Below, piece by piece: positions 55,722-64,000 of a stretch of 64,000 nucleotides of DNA; the stretch's first letter is position 1; every line of letters begins with the position of its first letter. A model generated the notes under the pieces. That model was not told where the DNA came from, made no database searches, and saw nothing but the letters and a program-made list of their open reading frames with translations. Origin of the DNA: GCA-2746795 sp963747345 (GTDB lineage: Bacteria > Chloroflexota > Anaerolineae > Promineifilales > Promineifilaceae); NCBI GenBank assembly GCA_963747345.1, contig CAVVFA010000001.1, forward strand, positions 372,001-436,000. The letters run 5' to 3'. The position numbers were made by a program, and so were the translations under genes.

Positions 55722-56896
55722 ATGACAAAATTTATAAAACGTACTCTGTTTATGATTGTTTTCGTGGTCGGTACACGACTAGTGCTTACCTACTGGGTGG
55801 CTTCATTGATTGACAGATTGCTCAATCGGGTGCAGAAACAAGAGAAGGAGATAGTGCAGGCGGAAACGGCCGTTTTCCACAACCAACTCTTCATCGCCGA
55901 CCTGCACTCAGACCCCTACCTCTGGAACCGCAACCTGCTCAAACGCCACCGCTACGGCCACATCGACGTGCCGCGCCTCATCGAAGGCCACGTGGCCTTG
56001 CAAACGGTTGGCGTCGCCGCCAAAATCCCGTGGGGACTCAACTTTGAGAGCAATCCAGACCGCAGCGACATGCTGGCGGCGCTCGTCGTGGCGCAAGGCA
56101 AACCGCTGCGCACCTGGCACAGCCAATACCAACGCGCCCTTTACCACGCCCAACAACTGCAAGCCATGATCGCCCAGGAACCCGACATCCTCATGCTCAT
56201 CCGCAGTGCGGCAAGACCTGGATGATTTGGTTGCCCGTCGCCAGAAACGCCCTATTACCACCGGCTTTCTCTTGGGACTGGAAGGCATTCATGCCCTGGA
56301 AGGAAATCTGGCGCATGTGGACGGTCTGTTTGCTGCTGGTTTCCGTCTGCTGGGACTCACGCATTTCTTCGACAACGAGGCAGGCGGCTCTGCGCACGGT
56401 CGGCAAAAAGGGGGGCTGACTCCGTTTGGCCGCGACCTCATCCAGGCCGCTGAAGCCAAAGGTATGACCATCGACCTGGCGCACGCCTCCGCCCCACTCA
56501 TCGACGAGGTGGCGGCCATTGCCACTCGCCCCCTCATCGTGTCTCATACCGGGGTGCGCGGCACGTTCGATTCCCCACGCAATTTAAGCGACGACCACAT
56601 CCGGCTTGTTGCCGAAACGGGGGGACTGATTGGCATTGCGTTTTTTGAGATGGCGGTGGGAGAAGGGGGAATAACGGCCGTTGTGCAAGCCATGCGTTAC
56701 GTTGCAAATTTAGTCGGCGTGGAATCACGTCGCCATTGGCTCAGATTTTGATGGCGCGATTAAAGCCCCCATTGATGCCAGCCAACTGCCGCTGCTCACC
56801 GAAGCGCTCCTGGACGCTGGATTTACCCGCGAAGAAGTTGCCAAAATTATGGGAGGCAATAGTTTGCGTTTTCTACAAGCGAATCTGCCAGCCTAA
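55722..56896 (+). CDS. Membrane dipeptidase, peptidase family M19 (two frame breaks)
   Basis: About 391 codons with an N-terminal membrane anchor (MTKFIKRTLFMIVFVVGTRL). The M19 zinc motif HxD is IADLHSDPYLWNRNLL; the bridging Glu lies in LLGLEGIHALEGN; other site residues in GFRLLGLTHFFDNEAGGSAH, IDLAHASAPLIDEV and IVSHTGVRGTFDSPRNLSD. Breaks near 56205 and 56715; the end reads HVAIGSDFDGAIKAPIDASQ and GGNSLRFLQANLPA to the stop at 56894. Hydrolyses dipeptides, often D-amino-acid containing. Convergent with comEC. Confidence 0.88.
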
Positions 56897-59276
56897 TTAT
56901 TTCGGCCCCGCCTGCCACCACATCGTCTGCCCATCCGTCGTCACTTCAATCGTTCCCAGTTCATCGGTGCGCAACACAGTCGCGCCGATGGCTTGGGCGC
57001 GTTCCAGCACCTCTGGGTGCGGATGGCCGAAGCGGTTGTCTACGCCAGCCGAAACGATGATGATTTGCGGCTGCACCGCTTCCAGGAATGGCATAGAGCT
57101 GGAGGTTCTGGAGCCGTGATGGCCCGCTTTAAAAACCAATGAGTTAAGCGGATAGCCTTGTGCCAACATCGCCTGTTCGGCGGTTCTTCTGCATCGCCGG
57201 TGAGCAGCAGCGAAAAATCGTCGTAAAGCAAGCGGAACGAGACTGAATTGTCGTTGCGATCTTCGGTGTCAAAAAATGCACTGGGATGCACCACTTCCAG
57301 GCGCACCCCATCCCCAATTTCGATGATTTCGCCAGCTTGCGCCGGATGCACGACCGTTTCGCTGGCTTCGGCCGCCAGCAGCAGGGCATCGTAAGTGCTG
57401 GAAATGCCGAGTTCGCCGCCATCGGTGATGAGTTGGTCGATGGTGTAGCGGTCGAACACGTCTACCAGACCCGCCACATGATCCGCATCAGGATGGGTGG
57501 CAACCAGGATGTCGAGATCACGATCCCAGAAGGGCATCTGGCGGCCTAACTGGTCGTTGAGGATGCTGGGGTAGAAGCCGCCATCGACCAGAATTTGCCG
57601 CCCCGTTGGCGTTTGGATGAAGATGGCGTCCCCTTGGCCCACGTCGAGAAAGGCAACGTGCAGCAAGCCATCGGGCTGGCTGCGGCTCCAGTTGAATACG
57701 AGAAGGAGGACGATGATGCTGGTGAAAACGGCCGTTTTCTGTCCCAATATTCTGCTGCAAAAAATCCATCACACCCCTCCGTTTTGCTGGCGTTTGCTTG
57801 GCGTACCAGGTAATTGCGCCAATCAGCACAAACATCAACACCATGCCCAGCGGCGACACTTCAACCGGCACAGATGCCCACGGCACACTGGCAAACGCCT
57901 GCACCAGACCAATCGTCGCCGCCAGAAACAGCCAGGCAATCCAGGCAAACAGTTGCCCCAACGGCAGCCAGATCATGCCCAAAATCGTGGCCAAACCGCC
58001 CCACAGCATCACCCCAGGCTGGAGTGGCAGAATAAAGGCATTGGCGGCCAGGCTAATCAGCGACAGTTGCCCAAAGTAGCCCACCATCAAGCGGCAGCGT
58101 CAAAATTTGCGCCGCCATTGTCAACAATACCGCCTCTGACAAAACGCCCATGACTTGATTGGTGAGCTTGCGGTCTGCCACCTGTGACAGCCGTTTGCGT
58201 GTCCATTGCGAAAACGGGTCGGCGTAGAGCATGAGTCCCAGCGTGGCGGCAAAACTGAGTTGAAAGCCAACGTCCCACAAGGTGTAGGGATTGACCAGCG
58301 TCATGACAAAACCGGCAAAAAAGAGGGAGGCGTAGGCAAAATTGGGGCGGCCCAACCAGCGGCTGGTGATGAGGAAGATGCTGCCCATGACGGCGGCGCG
58401 CACGACAGACGCATCGGCCCCCACCAGAATGGTGTAGAAGGTGATACCCACGATGGCGATGATAACGGCCGTTTTCCGCGACACAAACGGATCAGCCAAG
58501 CCCACCAAAATAGCAATAATGATGGCGATATTAAACCCTGAAATGGCGATGATGTGGGTCATGCCCGTGGTGCGGAAATCTTCCTCTAAATCAGGGGGAA
58601 TGCCGTTGTCGTTGCCCAGCAAAATACCAGAGAGCAGCGCTGCTTCGGGGTCGGCGATGAGCAGGTTGATGGTGCGTTGCGCCCGCTGTTTGACGGCGTA
58701 AATCACTTGAAAAACGGGATTGCCTTGCCCCTCCGCCAACACATCTACATACGCTCGAATCATCATGCTGTGGATGCCCTGCCGCGCCAGATAATCTTTG
58801 TAGCTGAATTCTTCATCTTCGGGCGGGGTCTCTAAACGGCCGTTTACTGCCACCTGCGCCCCATACAGAACAACAGGAAAACGGGGCGCTTGCACCAAAA
58901 CCTGGCCGGTAACGGGTTGACTGGAACCATCGGGGAAGGCAATGCGCTCGGTAGCCACGCGCAGATTGACATACTGATCACGCACGTCTGGCTCTTCGTT
59001 CACGAGACCGAACAGCCCCACCGTTTCGCCGGTATCGTTGTAGTAGGCGACGTGTCCCTCATCAATCACCGGCACGGCGAGGGCATAACGCGCACCGCCC
59101 AGGCACACCACACCCAGTCCCAGCAGCAGCCAGGATGCTTGTGACCAACGGCGCAGGAGTAAACCAGAGAGGATAACGGCCGTTGCCAACCCAGCCCAAT
59201 ACGCAGCATCCCACGCCATCTGAGACGCCAATGCGATACCAACAAACCAACAAATGCTTAAATAAACAAGAAGCAC
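56897..59276 (-). CDS. comEC: DNA-uptake channel protein ComEC/Rec2 (three frame breaks)
   Basis: About 793 codons. Start MLLVYLSICWFVGIALASQM; the N-terminal OB-like domain (GETVGLFGLVNEEPDVRDQY); the competence membrane domain with HIIAISGFNIAIIIAILVGL and LVGADASVVRAAVMGSIFLI; then a metallo-beta-lactamase-like domain: LDVGQGDAIFIQTPTGRQIL, VATHPDADHVAGLVD, LLLTGDAEEP and FKAGHHGSRTSSSM. Breaks near 58085, 57750 and 57185. Full-length ComEC moves single-stranded DNA across the inner membrane in natural transformation, so the strain may be competent. Confidence 0.9.
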
Positions 59277-59446
59277 GAGATTTCTTAGTTACTCCCACGA
59301 TACGCAAAACTTGTTTTTGAAAACCCAAACGTCAAACCAATACGACAGCAACATTATAGCGCAAAATAGACGCTGCAAATATTCAAAGCGAGGTTTTTAA
59401 TAGTCAAGTTGAGGACTCGCTTGGCCTTTGTTACAATAAGGGGTAA

Positions 59447-59550
59447 GTTACTAAACACTGGCGTTTTCTGAATTTTCCAGAGTACGGCGATTTTCAAAAT
59501 CGCCCCACATACCAGAGAGGCGTATAAAATTCGCCAGACTCCAGTAAGTT
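59447..59550. repeat. MITE-like short inverted-repeat element, copy 2
   Basis: From AGTTACTAAACACTGGCG to CGCCAGACTCCAGTAAGTTA, with central hairpin GGCGATTTTCAAAATCGCC. Same ends as 14785-14882. It fills most of the 311-bp spacer upstream of the first response regulator. Confidence 0.7.
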
Positions 59551-59587
59551 AACAAAAATTTCCTGTTTTCACCTGATGGGTAAACCT

Positions 59588-60310
59588 ATGACAGAGTTCG
59601 ATCCCAAAATATATCGTATCTTAGCTGTAGACGACGATGCACTCATTTTAGAATTGATTGAAGAGTCCCTTTTACGCAGTGACTTTCAAGTCTCTATTGT
59701 TTCCTCGGGGGAAGACGCCTTAGACTGGATGAAACGAGAAGGACTGCCCGACTTGGCGGTGGTAGACATCAACATGCCCTTTGGTATGGATGGGTTGGAG
59801 TTTTGCGCCCAGGTACACACGTTTTGTGACTTGCCGATTATCATGTTAACGGCCGTTGAGAACGAAGCAACCATCATCCAAGCCATCGAAACATGTGCTG
59901 AAGATTACATTACAAAACCATTTTCCCCTGGCGAACTCATTGCCCGGGTACGACGGATATTGCGTCGAATTGGGCCATTCCCCATCCCGTTAGAAACCTT
60001 AACACGCATTGATAATCGCCTCAGCGTCGATTTTGCAGACAGCCAGGTTGTGGTGGAAGGACAGCCTGTTTCATTGACGCCCACGGAGACAAAATTGCTA
60101 TATCTCCTCCTCCGATCTGCGGGACGGCCATTGACCACAGACTACTTGTTGCGGCGGCTCTGGCCTCATGACACCGCTCATGACGAACGATTGCGTGTTT
60201 ATGTGCATCGTTTGCGCAGCAAGTTGAACACAGATGTGGATCAGCCAGAATATATTCGTTCTGTCCGCGGTGTCGGATACGTGTTTGAAATCGAAGAGAT
60301 TGCAGCTTGA
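59588..60310 (+). CDS. OmpR-type response regulator 1
   Basis: 240-residue regulator, start MTEFDPKIYRILAVDDDALI (an ATG at 59576 is also in frame). Receiver domain with acidic pocket VDDD and phosphoacceptor Asp in LAVVDINMPFGMDGLEF, Thr in IIMLTAVENEA, Lys in YITKPFSPGEL. Winged-helix DNA-binding domain: SLTPTETKLLYLLLRSAGRP and ERLRVYVHRLRSKLNTDVDQ. It is followed by a paralogue in the same orientation; no histidine kinase is adjacent. AACGGCCGTT encodes TAV in the conserved Thr strand. Confidence 0.93.
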   Translation: MTEFDPKIYRILAVDDDALILELIEESLLRSDFQVSIVSSGEDALDWMKREGLPDLAVVDINMPFGMDGLEFCAQVHTFCDLPIIMLTAVENEATIIQAIETCAEDYITKPFSPGELIARVRRILRRIGPFPIPLETLTRIDNRLSVDFADSQVVVEGQPVSLTPTETKLLYLLLRSAGRPLTTDYLLRRLWPHDTAHDERLRVYVHRLRSKLNTDVDQPEYIRSVRGVGYVFEIEEIAA

Positions 60311-60357
60311 AATTAGTGATGGCTTTTGGCTTCACCAGTGACTAATTAGCAGGATTT

Positions 60358-61101
60358 ATGGAAAATATAATGGCACCCTACAACATTTTGGTTGTTGATG
60401 ATAACTTGTACACGCTGCGGATTGTGCAGTATGCGTTAGACAATGCTGGCTATCAAACCCATACCGTTACCTCGGGTGAAGAAGCCATGACATTCATTAA
60501 TGACGAAGGATTGCCCCATCTAGCTATTGTGGATTTTCATATGCCGCCCGGTATGAGCGGTTTTGAATTTGCCCGCACGGTTCACCAATTTAGCGATTTG
60601 CCTATTATTATGCTAACGGCCGTTAACGAAGAACAAACCATCATCGAAGGGTTAGAGCAATATGCAGAAGATTACATCATAAAGCCATTCAATCCGGGCG
60701 AACTGGTCGTTCGGGTACAACGGGTGCTGCACCGTTTGGGTGACTTTGCTTATAAACTGGAGTCACTAACCCGTGTAGATGACCGTTTATTTATCGATTT
60801 TCCGAAACGTCAGGCAATCATTTGGGATAATGCAGTTTCCTTGACACCAACAGAAGCCAGACTGCTTTATATCCTCATGCGCCAAGCTGGCAAAATCGTT
60901 TCCACAGAATATTTATTGCGCCGCTTGTGGCCGCTGGAACCCGCTTATGAAGACCGCCTGCACGTTCATATGCATCGGCTGCGTCACAAAATTGAAGACA
61001 AAGAAGATAAGACACGATCTCGTTACATTAAGTCTGAAAGAGGCGCAGGATATATCTTTTATCTGTACGCTCCGTCAGACTGTGAAGAGACCGAATCGTA
61101 G
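60358..61101 (+). CDS. OmpR-type response regulator 2 (paralogue in tandem)
   Basis: 247 residues, about half identical in order and motif to the preceding regulator. Receiver: NILVVDDNLYTLRIVQYALD, phosphoacceptor in LAIVDFHMPPGMSGFEF, IIMLTAVNEEQ, YIIKPFNPGEL. DNA-binding domain: SLTPTEARLLYILMRQAGKI, DRLHVHMHRLRHKIEDKEDK. The acidic pocket is VDDN. Both genes carry AACGGCCGTT at the same position, so the motif predates the duplication or is selected there. Partner kinase not in the window next to it. Confidence 0.92.
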   Translation: MENIMAPYNILVVDDNLYTLRIVQYALDNAGYQTHTVTSGEEAMTFINDEGLPHLAIVDFHMPPGMSGFEFARTVHQFSDLPIIMLTAVNEEQTIIEGLEQYAEDYIIKPFNPGELVVRVQRVLHRLGDFAYKLESLTRVDDRLFIDFPKRQAIIWDNAVSLTPTEARLLYILMRQAGKIVSTEYLLRRLWPLEPAYEDRLHVHMHRLRHKIEDKEDKTRSRYIKSERGAGYIFYLYAPSDCEETES

Positions 61102-61176
61102 CGTGCAGAAATCAGCACCTGGTTCATTGCAAAACTGACAGTTCGCAGTGAACCATTGCTCTCCCCCTAAATTTTT

Positions 61177-61812
61177 ATGCCCCCTTTAACGTTAGATAAA
61201 ATTCATGAAGCATTAGAATTAGAAGATTTTGACTCGCTGGCTGCGCAAAAGAAGATGATGCCCTTTGACTCTGCTCAACGCAGTTTGCCACAAAACAAGG
61301 CGACTGTTCGGGTAGGTGCGGTGTTGGTTTTGCTCTATTGTCGTGGTCAGGAAATGTATCTGGTGCTGACGAAGCGACGGGACGATCTCCATTCACACGC
61401 CGGACAGATTTCTTTCCCGGGCGGGCGGCAGGAAGCATCGGAATCGCTGCTCACGACAGCCTTGCGCGAAACGGAAGAAGAGGTGGGGGTTCCCATAACG
61501 GCCGTTCAATCCTTAGGCCAACTTACCGCCATCTATATTCCCCCATCCGGCTTCCTGGTGCATCCCTTCGTCGGCTGGTACGAGAATGGGGGGTCGCCGC
61601 ACTTCATCCCCTGTGAAGATGAAGTGGCGCAAATCATAGAAGTACCCTTGGCTACCTTGCTCGACCCGAAAACGGCCGTTTCCGAACCGTGGGATTTCAA
61701 AGGCCACAAAGTCATGGTGCCTTACTATGCCATTCAGGGACACAAAGTGTGGGGAGCCACCGCCATCATGCTCAGTGAATTTGTTGAACGGCTGCGGATG
61801 ATTGTTGAGTGA
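61177..61812 (+). CDS. NUDIX hydrolase (CoA-pyrophosphatase-like)
   Basis: Intact 211-residue hydrolase. Nudix box GGRQEASESLLTTALRETEE continues EVGV, with the full GX5EX7REUXEEXGU pattern. The preceding TKRRDDLHSHAGQISFPGG and the following LTAIYIPPSGFLVHPFVGWY match the NudL/CoA diphosphatase group, which acts on CoA derivatives and other nucleoside diphosphates. Two AACGGCCGTT copies encode TAV. Stands 75 bp after the second regulator. Confidence 0.9.
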   Translation: MPPLTLDKIHEALELEDFDSLAAQKKMMPFDSAQRSLPQNKATVRVGAVLVLLYCRGQEMYLVLTKRRDDLHSHAGQISFPGGRQEASESLLTTALRETEEEVGVPITAVQSLGQLTAIYIPPSGFLVHPFVGWYENGGSPHFIPCEDEVAQIIEVPLATLLDPKTAVSEPWDFKGHKVMVPYYAIQGHKVWGATAIMLSEFVERLRMIVE

Positions 61813-61842
61813 CGGTAACTATACAGGTAGCCGTAGTCGTAG

Positions 61843-61910
61843 CCTGAGCTTGTCGAAGGCGAAGGCTACGGCGGGTCTCGCCTGTACCGCTTTGGCTTCG
61901 ACAGGCTCAG
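61843..61910. repeat. CTGAGCTTGTCGAAG inverted repeat
   Basis: CCTGAGCTTGTCGAAGGC at the left and TGGCTTCGACAGGCTCAG at the right. The same CTGAGCTTGTCGAAG string is at about 29297-29311. A dispersed repeat between convergent genes. Confidence 0.6.
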
Positions 61911-61952
61911 CCGCCGCTGCCCCTAGATTTTGGCAGACACCTGAATAGTTAC

Positions 61953-63422
61953 TTACGCCTTACGAATAACTGTCGTATCTTCCGGTCGGTCACTAACCGG
62001 TAAGCGCACCACAAACGCACTCCCCTCATCGACCTGACTGTACGCCTGAATACTGCCGTGATGCGCCTCCACCAACTCCCGTACAATCGCCAAGCCCAAG
62101 CCAGACCCCCGACGGCCGTTTTCCCGCGTCCGTGACCTTTCCACCTGATAAAAACGCTCAAAAATACGTGACAAATCCTCAACCGCAATACCGGAGCCGG
62201 TATCCTGCACCGTCACTTCGATAGCTCTGTCGCCATGCATCTTCAACGCCAGATGGACGCGGCCTTCGGCGGGTGTGTGGGTGAGCGCATTATCCAGTAA
62301 ATTGGTAAACACCTGCATCAGACGGTCATAATCACCGATGATGGGTGGCACGGGCTGCAACTCACAAGTGAAGTGAATCTTTTGGTCTTGTGCCCGCAGC
62401 ATGAGATTGGCGTGCGCGTCTGCGAGAAGTTGGTGCAGATCAACCGGCGTCTGCACCAATTCAAGCTGCCCCGACTCAATTCGCGCCAAATCGAGAAGCT
62501 GATCGACCATCCGCTGCATCCGTTCTGCTTCATTGTAGATAATGCCTGCCGCTCGTTGTTGTTCTGGCTCGGTAACGGCCGTTCCGTCCCACAACGACTG
62601 GCTCCAACCCCGAATCGACGTCAGCGGCGTCTTCAAATCATGTGACACATTACTCACAAAGTCTCGCTGCGCCTGATTGCTCGACTTCACCTGCGCCACC
62701 ATGCTGTTAAAACTTCGCGCTACCGTTTGCACCTCATCTGGCCCCGTCACCGGCACATGCTGCTCATAATCACCCCGCGCCACCGCCTTCGCCGAACTGG
62801 CCGCCCGTTGCAACGGCCGTGCCACCCATCCCGCAAACCCAAACGCCAAAATCACGGAAACAATCAGCGCCAAAGCCCCGCTCACCAAAATAGGCTGCGA
62901 AAAGGTCTCGTTAAAAAAGGAACGGGGCGTCGGTTCTGGGGAGGCGTAAAATATTTGCAGACGGCCAAAGCCAATCACAGAAATCGGACGGGAATACACC
63001 AGCCAGTCGCTGTTATCCGGGGCGGTGAATACGCCGCTCACCGCATCGTTCTCCAGATTAGGCACTAATCGGCGCACATTTTCGATGCCTTCAATGTTCA
63101 CACCCAGCCAACTGTCATTCCCATTGCTATCGAAGATGATTTGTTGGGAGTCAACATCTGCCACCAAGATACGGACTTCGTTTTGAACGGCCGTTTCATT
63201 CAACAACAGTTCAACCTGCGCATCCGTAGCCCCCACCTCCATCAGCCGCACAATCTGCTGGCGGTTCACGCGGCTCACCGTCGCCAACTGCTGCAAGGTT
63301 GGCACATAGCGCAATCCCGGCTGCGCGGCATAGAAAAACAACGCCACCACCACCGCCAACAAGACGGTAGCAATCACCAGCAAATAAGAAAGCAAAAGGC
63401 GGCTGCGAATTGAGTTAAACAT
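61953..63422 (-). CDS. HAMP-domain sensor histidine kinase
   Basis: 489 residues from MFNSIRSRLLLSYLLVIATV (63422). Two membrane helices (VLLAVVVALFFYAAQPG and VSGALALIVSVILAFGFAGW) enclose an extracytoplasmic sensor domain; HAMP; the H-box FVSNVSHDLKTPLTSIRGW with the phosphoacceptor His; N-box FTNLLDNALTHT; G boxes VQDTGSGI and RRGSGLGLAI. Intact. Its start overlaps the response regulator stop (63415-63417) by 8 bp, so the regulator-kinase pair forms one operon read leftwards. Stimulus unknown. Confidence 0.93.
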   Translation of the reverse strand: MFNSIRSRLLLSYLLVIATVLLAVVVALFFYAAQPGLRYVPTLQQLATVSRVNRQQIVRLMEVGATDAQVELLLNETAVQNEVRILVADVDSQQIIFDSNGNDSWLGVNIEGIENVRRLVPNLENDAVSGVFTAPDNSDWLVYSRPISVIGFGRLQIFYASPEPTPRSFFNETFSQPILVSGALALIVSVILAFGFAGWVARPLQRAASSAKAVARGDYEQHVPVTGPDEVQTVARSFNSMVAQVKSSNQAQRDFVSNVSHDLKTPLTSIRGWSQSLWDGTAVTEPEQQRAAGIIYNEAERMQRMVDQLLDLARIESGQLELVQTPVDLHQLLADAHANLMLRAQDQKIHFTCELQPVPPIIGDYDRLMQVFTNLLDNALTHTPAEGRVHLALKMHGDRAIEVTVQDTGSGIAVEDLSRIFERFYQVERSRTRENGRRGSGLGLAIVRELVEAHHGSIQAYSQVDEGSAFVVRLPVSDRPEDTTVIRKA

Positions 63423-64000
63423 GTGAATTAATGATAAGTTTGTACCCCATCCCCCACACCGTCTCAATAGACAACGTGCTGCCTTCTAACTTTTCACGCA
63501 GGTTGGCAACATGCACATCGACGGTGCGCGTCCGGTCGTAAAATTCATACCCCCACACCTGATCCAGCAGTTGGTCGCGGGACAGCACCATGTTGAGATG
63601 ATCCATCAACGTCAGCAGCAAATCAAACTCCTTGGTGCGCAAAACCACCCGCTTCCCCGCCACAAACACATCGCGGCTAGACGGGTTGGCTTCCACATTG
63701 CCCACGTGCCGCACCTTTGTTGAGTCCGTATCTTTTTCAGGGGTTGCCCGACGCAGAATAGCGCGTATTCTGGCTACCAGTTCACGGGGATTGAACGGCT
63801 TGGTCAGATAATCATCCGCGCCCATCTCCAGCCCTACAATTTTGTCGATGTCGTCGTCTCGCGCCGTCAGCATAAGGATGGGCAAATTGCTGTCAGACCG
63901 CACTTGGCGGCACACTTCCCAGCCGTCAATGCCCGGCAGCATCAAGTCAAGCACCATCAACGTGGGCGCGTTTGCTTGATGTAAGCGAGCGCATCCGCCC
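63415..64000 (-). CDS. OmpR-type response regulator (5' end cut by window)
   Basis: C-terminal about 195 residues of a PhoB/OmpR-family regulator. Phosphoacceptor Asp in LMVLDLMLPGIDGWEV; LPILMLTARDDD; YLTKPFNPRELVARIRAILR; winged helix RTKEFDLLLTLMDHLNMVLS, RTRTVDVHVANLREKLEGST and VWGMGYKLIINSHV at the end. The start and the acidic pocket lie beyond 64000. It overlaps the partner kinase gene, a coupled two-component system. Confidence 0.93.
   Translation of the reverse strand, partial: GGCARLHQANAPTLMVLDLMLPGIDGWEVCRQVRSDSNLPILMLTARDDDIDKIVGLEMGADDYLTKPFNPRELVARIRAILRRATPEKDTDSTKVRHVGNVEANPSSRDVFVAGKRVVLRTKEFDLLLTLMDHLNMVLSRDQLLDQVWGYEFYDRTRTVDVHVANLREKLEGSTLSIETVWGMGYKLIINSHV

Larger units (their letters stand above)
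2857..63195. repeat. Dispersed 10-bp palindrome AACGGCCGTT (first and last copy given)
   Basis: Copies of AACGGCCGTT occur through the whole window, about 70 by eye, in genes and spacers on both strands alike. Examples: 2857, 8878, 13722, 20698, 25078, 32561, 36143, 40386, 45198, 50251, 53758, 59849, 60617, 61671, 63186 (start positions within one or two bases). It contains CGGCCG. In genes it is read as TAV (ACG GCC GTT), NGR (AAC GGC CGT) or RPF/RPL (CGG CCG TTx). Confidence 0.85.

Overview
The window looks like chromosomal DNA of a non-model, probably anaerobic or facultative bacterium. Chloroflexota of the Anaerolineae type is my best guess. This is inferred from gene content, since there is no rRNA: a CASTOR/POLLUX-like channel, DUF7282-type lipoproteins, secreted proteins ending in a YLPMIVR-like tail, and a group 3d Hox hydrogenase. 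Two features dominate the sequence itself. First, the 10-bp palindrome AACGGCCGTT occurs roughly once per kilobase in genes and spacers, like the HIP1 palindrome of cyanobacteria. Second, about half of the genes, including housekeeping ones, carry one or more +1/-1 frame breaks, often at short homopolymers. That points to sequencing or assembly indels more than to mass pseudogenisation, so I annotate such genes as one interrupted CDS.

Layout. 1-2763 (+): ATPase end and two permeases of a nucleoside-type ABC transporter. 2770-5048: a hoxW-like gene tail, a Doc toxin/antitoxin pair and a badly broken lipoprotein. 5097-12976 (-): formate dehydrogenase, then hoxE-F-U-Y-H-W, with a perfect Rex/CRP-type operator before hoxE. 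13051-14507 (-): a duplicated SnoaL-like gene tail, hicA/hicB, the intact SnoaL-like gene and a DUF1801 gene. 14508-16182: a long non-coding stretch of inverted repeats, including a 323-bp element with perfect 15-bp terminal inverted repeats. 16183-23467 (+): a PH-domain protein, a large type IIG restriction-modification enzyme and a NACHT NTPase with a death-like N-terminal domain and a multi-pass membrane C-terminus. 23468-31472: accessory genes (DMT transporter, orphan Imm5-like immunity protein, repeat protein, macro-like protein, GNAT, tautomerase, L-serine dehydratase) among dispersed repeats.

31473-41760 holds the ion channel, DUF5661, lipoproteins, a small P-loop kinase, two unknown proteins, endonuclease IV, a beta-flower protein, a LysM protein, a PfkB kinase and ParA/ParB. 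41972-47290 (-) holds an amidase and a three-gene secreted-protein operon (fibre-like protein, trypsin-like protease, small repeat protein). 47741-64000 holds an M24 peptidase, phosphopentomutase, membrane proteins (CPBP, SPFH, AI-2E), a DUF7282 lipoprotein, an M19 dipeptidase, ComEC, two tandem OmpR-type regulators, a NUDIX hydrolase and a histidine kinase/response regulator pair.

How the parts fit. The Hox and formate dehydrogenase genes form a cytoplasmic NAD(H)/H2/formate redox module, probably controlled by the NADH/NAD+ ratio. The 13-27 kb stretch is an accessory island of toxin-antitoxin, restriction, NACHT and immunity genes. The most novel pattern is that both toxin-antitoxin modules lie between direct repeats of the 3' end of a host gene, with AACGGCCGTT at the conserved edge of each duplication.
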